Shown: positions 58,008-64,000 of the stretch, in pieces | How positions within the stretch are numbered: the stretch's first letter is position 1 | Layout of the letters: the number at the start of each line of letters is the position of its first letter | Assembly (NCBI GenBank): GCA_030374765.1 | Contig: JARGXX010000002.1 | Span: 620,001 to 684,000, forward strand | Reading direction: 5' to 3' | Length of the DNA: 64,000 nt | Source: Agarophyton chilense | Lineage: Eukaryota > Rhodophyta > Florideophyceae > Gracilariales > Gracilariaceae | Translations under genes and position numbers: made by a program | The notes under the pieces: model-generated | Database searches by the model: none | What the model saw: only the letters and a program-made list of their open reading frames with translations | What the model was told of the DNA's origin: nothing

Positions 58008-59194
58008 CCCGCTGACCTCTGCCGTCTAGTTCGTCTCTCGCCGCTCTCCCGCACCGCCGTTCACCCGTTTCGCTGTTCTATTCTCTTCGTTTCCGCCGTA
58101 GTAGCCGTTTCGTCGGGTGTGTGACCGTATCGTGGGTTGGTGTTGGTATTTTCTTTCGGTCTTGCGTTACTCCCTGAGGGCGTTGTGATGGTAGTGGTTG
58201 GACGTTGTTATCGTGATTGTGTTTGGGTGCTCGTTGTTGCCCGTGTTTGTCGATCGCTATCCGTTTCGTTTGGTCTCCCTCTCTTTCGTTGTTTTGTGGA
58301 TCCCTGCGTCGTGTTGCAGGTTCTGATCTGAGAGGTTGAGGACCGTGTTTGTTGAAGTCTGGGCCTGGAGTTCTTGGCTCAGCGTTCGTGTGTGTTTTTG
58401 TGTTTGGTCTGCATCTTTGCCTGTGCGACGAGCGGTTGATCCGAGGTACTTTGGGTGATTCCTTGTACTCGGGGACGTTAGCCTGGCGGCTTGAACCAAA
58501 GCAGGTGTACTGTCAAGCGGGTTCCCCACTGGTCCTTTTAGGGCGGATAACAGTGACGGTCGAAAGATCTGGTTGAACTTTGCGGGTGCATTTGTGGACG
58601 GGGTGCCGTGGCGCACTGCATTTGGCTGGTTGTTTGACTTTGTGTGTGAGCCCGACCTTTGTGGTTGGGCACTTGGACTGTTGTGAACAGCATCCATAAG
58701 GAGCTTTTGATCCGCAGTACGCGGGGAGGCGACGTTTCGAAGGCTGACCTCCTTTTCAGGATCAGGCCGCGTGCGATCTTCATTGATTGCTCGTTAGAAG
58801 CGTATCTTGGTGTTGAAGTAGCTTCGGTTTCGAGGTCGCGCTAGTTCTTGAAAGAGGCCAGAGAGGGTCAACTTGGTGAAGGCATATCTTCGGTCATTAA
58901 CCATCCTCTGGAAGCCTCGTAAGGAGCAACGCGCCTTCTCCTTTTGACGTGGGAGGAGGTAGACTGCAGAAAAACGTTATCTACCCAGAAGAGCTCTGGG
59001 GGCCAGGGGTCCGACCTTTAGGGACGCGGGTATAGGAAGCCCTGCCAGTGCGCCCGCAGACTATTGTCTGTTCAATCTTGAAGACTTATTTGTTGTTTGT
59101 TGTTTTTACTTTGTTGTTGTTGTCTGTTGTTGTTGTTCACTTGTCTGTTGCTGTCAAGCCATCTCTCTCGGCCTCTTGTGACACTTTGCACACC
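58008..59194 (+). other. untranslated leader of A5
   Basis: About 1.19 kb. Hairpin cccaga/tctggg near 58984-59001 and TTG-rich tract 59087-59140 just before gag. The antisense 146-codon frame (58257-58697, minus strand) is kept with a few changes. Confidence 0.6.
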
Positions 59195-62100
59195 ATGGAT
59201 TCGTTCAGTGGGGTGAAAATCGAAAAGCTGGTTGAGGATAACTTCCACGTATGGAAGCAGAAGATTGAGCTGCTGCTTGCACTCAAGGACCTCGACGGCC
59301 ACCTCGACTCTGTTAGACCCACTGACGAAGATGAGCTGTCGACTTGGAAAAAGAAAGATGCCAAGGCCAGAGCTATTATTGGTCTCACACTCAGCGATGA
59401 GCATTTAGATCATGTGCGGGACGCCGACAACGCTGCCGATATGTGGAAAGCCATTTGCGATGTGTTCCAACGCAAGACTCTGCTCAACAAAATCAACGCC
59501 CGACGGTCCTTCTACTCTGCCAAGATGCGTGATGATGAGAAAATGCTACAGTTCATCAACCGTGTACGTCATCTGGCATCAGACCTGAAGTGTATGGACG
59601 TTGTTGTTGAGGAGGAGGACATCGCTATGGCCATCCTATGCGGACTTCCGGAAAGATTCGAGCACCTCATCGTCGCAATTGATACCACGATTGGCGATCG
59701 TCAACTCACTCTAGAGTTTGTGAAGAGTCGTCTGCTGCAAGAAGAGCAGCGAATGAACGATCGTGCCAAGGAGGAGCCTGGTGGAAGTGAGGCAGCTTTG
59801 GTTGGCAGGCAGTCGCGATGGAAGAACATCGAGTGTCATTATTGTCATAAGAAGGGTCATATCCAGAGGAACTGTTTCAAGAAGCAACGTGATGGGGCTA
59901 ACATGAATCAGGTCTGTGCTGCTCACCCAACTGTCAATACTGAGCTCAGCGATGAGCGAGGTACGGGTGGCAACGACTCTGACTTTGTATGTCTCATTGC
60001 TACTGGCTCTGATAAAGCCACGAACAGTGACTGGATTGTTGACTCTGGTGCTACTGCCCACATGACTTTTGACGAATCCATGTTCCAAACATATGATAGT
60101 AAGGTGTCTTCTGGCGTTAGCATCGGTAATGATTCCAAACTAGAGTCTGTTGGTCACGGTAGTGTGGAGCTTGATCTGATTGTGGAAGGGTCCAAACGAA
60201 AGTGCCAGCTGAAGCAAGTTGTTCATGTACCGAATTTAAGGTACCATTTGCTTTCTGTATCGGCGATTTGTGATGTGGGGTGCAAAGTAGTGTTTGAAAA
60301 AGAGAAGGTATGTGTATACAAGGGGTCAAAAGGGGTTGCCTTGGGGCGCCGCGTCAAAGGCCTATACTACCTTTGCACTGCTGCACACCACTGTACGGAT
60401 GTAAACAGCGCACTTGTGTCGGACTTGTCACTATGGCATGCTCGAATGGCTCATGTGAATGTGGATGGTATCAAGCATATGGCTCGAAACAAGGTTGTGT
60501 CAGGGCTCAATGTAGACGTTGCGCAGGATTCAGATGTGTGTGGCTCATGTGTAGTAGGAAAAGCAACCCGTGCTCCGACTCCCAAGCAAGGGGGGGAACG
60601 AGCAAAACACGTACTGGAACTTGTTCACTCCGATGTTTCAGGTCCAGTAAGTGTGAAATCCTTGGGAGGCTCGCACTAATTCGTCACATTCATCGATGAT
60701 CACAGTCGTTTCTGCTTCTTCTACATGCTCAAAACTAAGGATGAGGTGTTCCAGATGTTCCTAAGGTGGCTCAAGTTTGTTCAAAACCAAACCGGCAGAC
60801 AAGTGAAAACCATCACCGCACGTGAGAGTGTGCTCAAAGCATTGCGCACTGACAACGGTGGTGAATATCTGTCACATCGTTTTACCAAAGAACTTGAACG
60901 TCACGGTATTGAGCATCAGCGAACTGTGCCTTACAATCCTCAGCAGAATGGACTTGCCGAACGGTTCAACCGCACACTCATGGACTTGGTCAGATCGATG
61001 TTATGTCACAAGAAATTGCCAAAGCACTTTTGGGCTGAGGCACTGAATGTTGCAGTGTATGTGCGCAACCGTGTGACTTGCAAAGCTCTTCCAAGTAGTG
61101 TGACACCATATGAACTGTGGCATGGTCAGAAGCCTGATGTGAGCAACCTGCGTGTGTTTGGGAGCCGATGCTGGTACAAGGTTGTGGATCATAAGCTGAA
61201 GAAGCTAGAGGAGCGTGGTGTGGAAGCTATCTTTATTGGGTACACCCCAGGGTCTCACGGATACAAGTTGTGGGACTCTGAAAAGAAAAAGGTGATTGTG
61301 TCAAGAGATGTACGGTTTGATGAGTTTTCGGGCTCAGACAACCAGTTTAGCTATGAGGAAGAGGACTACGCAGACATTGACTTTAGTAATATGTCTAGTT
61401 CACATGATACCTCTACATCTGACACATCTGGTGGACCCAGCGGTGATGACCCTTCTGCGCCTTTGCCTGACTCTGATGATGCTTCTGACAGCTCTGTTGA
61501 TGATTCCGCAGCTGATAAATCAGTTGAGCCTGTAGTGCATGAGACACAACCTGTTCGTAGGTCCACGCGTGAACGTAGGAAGCCGAGCTCATGGTGGCGT
61601 GCAACTGCTCTACTCACTGCCAGTGATGACACCCCGTCGTCATATGATGATGCTGTGTCACGTCCTGATTCCGAAGCATGGAAGAAGGCAATGAAGAGTG
61701 AGTACCAGTCACTAATTGAGCATGACACATGGGACTTAGTGCCAAGGCCAGCAGACAGCAACGTGATTTCGTCCAAGTGGGTGTATGTGCAGAAGTATGA
61801 AGCAGCACCATCTGGTGAACCAACTATCAGGTACAAGGCTCGTATGGTTGCTAGAGGATTCCTGCAGATCGAGGGTGTTGACTTTTCTGAAACATATGCA
61901 CCTGTTGTTAAGTTTACCTCGATCAGGATGATTCTGTCAGTGACTGCTGTACGAGACTTTCATTTGCACCAGATGGATGTGAAAACAGCTTTTCTGAACG
62001 GTGACCTTGAGGAGACGGTGTACATGGAGCAGCCAACAGGTTTTGTGCAGCAAGGTAACGAGGATCTGGTGTGTCGTTTGAAGAAAGCCATCTATGGGCT

Positions 62101-63220
62101 ACGACAGGCACCCAGACAGTGGCATGCAAAGATATACTCGTTCCTTGTTGAGGAGATGCAGTTGACGCCAAATGACGCAGATGAGTGTGTGTACCGCGGA
62201 AAGATACTGGGATTTGTTGTTTTGATTGCTCTATACGTTGATGAATTGCTTATTGCAAGTCCGAGCATGAAGACAATGGATCGTGTAAAGGCAGAGCTGT
62301 CGTCTCGGTTCCACATGAAAGACCTCTATCAAGCTCGCATGGTACTCGGATTCGAGATCCACCGTGACAGAGTTAAGCGAGAGTTGTATCTGACTCAGTC
62401 TGCGTACACACAAAAGGTCTTGGAACGTTTTGGCATGCACCAGTCCAAACCAGTTGACACTCCAATGGAAGTTGGCATGGACCTGTCTGCGATTCAGGAT
62501 GTACTCAGGGAGGTGCCGTACCGTCCGGCAATTGGCTGTCTCATGTACTTGTCTGTAGGAACTCGTCCAGATATCTCATACGCGGTGTCCAAACTTGCCA
62601 AGTATGTTGAGAAACCTGGAGAGATTCACTGGAAGGCAGTCAAACGTGTGCTTCGCTATCTCAACGGTACTTGTACATTTGGTCTCACCTACGGCTTAAA
62701 CACCGATTTGGCACTTCAAGGCTACGTGGACTCTGACTGGGCAGGCGATGTTGCAAACCGCAAGTCTACCAGTGGGTACTTGTTCATGATGGCTGGAGGT
62801 CCTGTGTCATGGTGTTCACGTCAGCAAGAAGTGGTTGCACTGTCTAGTGCTGAAGCTGAGTATGTGAGTCTGTGCAGTGGTTCCAAAGAGGCCATCTGGC
62901 TTAGGCGTTTGTGGAATGGCATCGGCATAGTCATTGGAGTAGAAGTGGACGATTCGGTAAAGTTGCTTGTTGAACCAACGCCTGTATATGTTGAAAATCA
63001 AGGGTGCATTGACCTTGCCCGAAATGGCGTTGTCAACAAGCGTACCAAGCATATCGACATTCGTTTTCACTTTACTCGAGAAGCTCTACGTGACAAGTCG
63101 ATTGTGTTGTTCTACTGCCCTACCGATTGCATGACTGCCGATATGCTCAACAAACCACTTTGCCGTGTGAAGCACGAGAGGTTCCGTGAAGACAGTGGCG
63201 TCCGACACCTAGACCTTTGA
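59195..63220 (+). pseudogene. family A Copia gag-pol (A5), nearly whole
   Basis: The ATG at 59195 has a Kozak-like context (caccATGg). Domain order and spacing are as in A1. The gag part is almost identical to A1 (about one difference in 230 residues), while the 49 codons above this ATG have about six differences, which supports this start. About one break interrupts the frame. A5 differs from A1-A3 by more substitutions than they differ among themselves, so it is the outlier of the family here. Confidence 0.92.
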
Positions 63221-63230
63221 AGTCAGTGAC

Positions 63231-63240
63231 AGAGGGGGAG
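63231..63240 (+). other. A5 polypurine tract
   Basis: agagggggag directly before the 3' LTR; the primer for plus-strand DNA in LTR elements. Confidence 0.85.
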
Positions 63241-63928
63241 TGTTGGCTGTTGACCCTGTGCTGTCACTGAAAAACAAAAGTGCAGGGGAGCATGGGCTGT
63301 TTTGGAGGGTGCCCCTGGAAAAGCGCATATGCGTGTCAGTCGGATCTCAACGTGAACTCGGGCTGTGATTGGCTACTGCAAATGTGCACATGCAATGTGG
63401 TGTGTACAAGTGGTATGGCACTATTGGGTTTGTCTGTGGTACACGTGTGTACGTGGTCTACTTGTACTACTGTGCACGCTGTTCAATATGTCCAGCTGGT
63501 GTACTATGAACACATCTCACAAGGTGTAACGAATGTACTTGGAGAAGAGACGTGACATGTGTATTACAGGAGACTTGGTGTACTGTGCTGGAACGTGAAT
63601 GTGTATGGAGGCGGATTGCAAGTAGTGTATGCTGGCATATTGAATTTGTGCACACGTCAGTGTAATTATGGGCTGTGCACTGTATATTGCCTTGTTGTGC
63701 GCTGCAATGAACATTGACTAGGGTTAATGTCATGCTTGAATATGATTGGTAGTATTGAGTGTCCCTGCTTTGTAGTCTAGGGTTTACTTTGAGTTGGAGT
63801 CTAGACAGCTGACGTTTTGAAGTAGTATATAAGTGAAAGTTTGAGCGCCTCCAAGTAAATCCAAGCCAGAGCTGGCGAACTTCCTTTTCATTCCCTCAAC
63901 CTTTCCTTCAGCTTTTCCCTTTCCATCA
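63241..63928 (+). repeat. A5 3' LTR
   Basis: 688 bp, 3'-type variant gagacgtgacat near 63546. Confidence 0.95.
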
Positions 63929-64000
63929 CCGCGAAGGTAACGAAGAACGCGCTTTGGCGCCTTGTGACAGTAGGCCGTGGGCGATTTCTGAAAACGAGCC
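63929..64000 (-). pseudogene. family B pol continuing beyond A5 (B3)
   Basis: Matches B1 about 9571-9642 (LARFQKSPTAY, then the RVLRYLRG region) and begins with the right copy of the target duplication, ccgcg. It runs off the window. Confidence 0.88.

Larger units (their letters stand above)
57306..63928 (+). mobile_element. Ty1/Copia family A element A5, full length, about one break
   Basis: 5' LTR 57306-57992, primer binding site 57993-58007, leader, gag-pol, polypurine tract 63231-63240, 3' LTR 63241-63928, flanked by the 5-bp duplication ccgcg. It is inserted in B3 pol. The LTRs differ at about three sites, so the insertion is young, yet those differences are the same as between A1's two LTRs. 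The coding part has about one break. Confidence 0.95.
56105..64000 (-). mobile_element. Ty1/Copia family B element B3, reverse, split by A5, runs off the window
   Basis: 3' LTR 56105-56777, the end of pol to 57305, then the inserted element A5 (57306-63928), then more pol from 63929 to the edge. What is visible is closer to B1 than to B2. The 5' part lies beyond the window. Confidence 0.88.

Overview
The window is eukaryotic DNA made almost entirely of retrotransposons inserted into one another. I found no convincing host gene, no tRNA or rRNA gene, and nothing bacterial. Two Ty1/Copia families (here A and B), a Ty3/Gypsy element with a chromodomain and a DIRS-like tyrosine-recombinase retroelement share the space. 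Long open gag-pol frames, Kozak-like ATG contexts and about 50% GC suit an oomycete or another protist, but no host gene fixes the species.

Layout. 1-5740: decayed Gypsy interior (+). 5952-7430: minus-strand copy of an unrecognised protein. 7431-8119: lone family A LTR. 8120-10828: 5'-truncated family B element (B1). 10829-11537: two 263-bp direct repeats. 11875-13829: DIRS-like remnant. 13830-14310: no gene, one minisatellite. 14315-16060: second copy of the unrecognised protein. 16206-23118: family B element B2, whose 5' LTR carries its U3 part three times and whose coding region holds a solo B LTR. From 20382 to 56104 a tandem array of three units (10.2, 15.3 and 10.2 kb) repeats [B LTR - B2 3' part - A LTR fragment - one or two A elements - A fragment]. 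56105-64000: minus-strand element B3, interrupted by a plus-strand family A element (A5) with a perfect 5-bp target duplication.

Family A copies A1, A2 and A3 look whole in their coding part (one 1,341-codon gag-pol frame from an ATG). A4 and A5 are near-identical with about one break each. Family B copies, the Gypsy and the DIRS-like element are broken fossils.

The main result is structural. Nearly all the repetition after 20 kb is explained by unequal recombination between directly oriented B LTRs, which left mosaic LTRs at the unit joints, plus a further exchange among A LTRs that added A3. The two LTRs of family A elements carry 5'- and 3'-specific variants repeated in every copy, which points to DNA duplication or gene conversion. 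The least explained content is the two-copy minus-strand protein family at 5952-7430 and 14315-16060.
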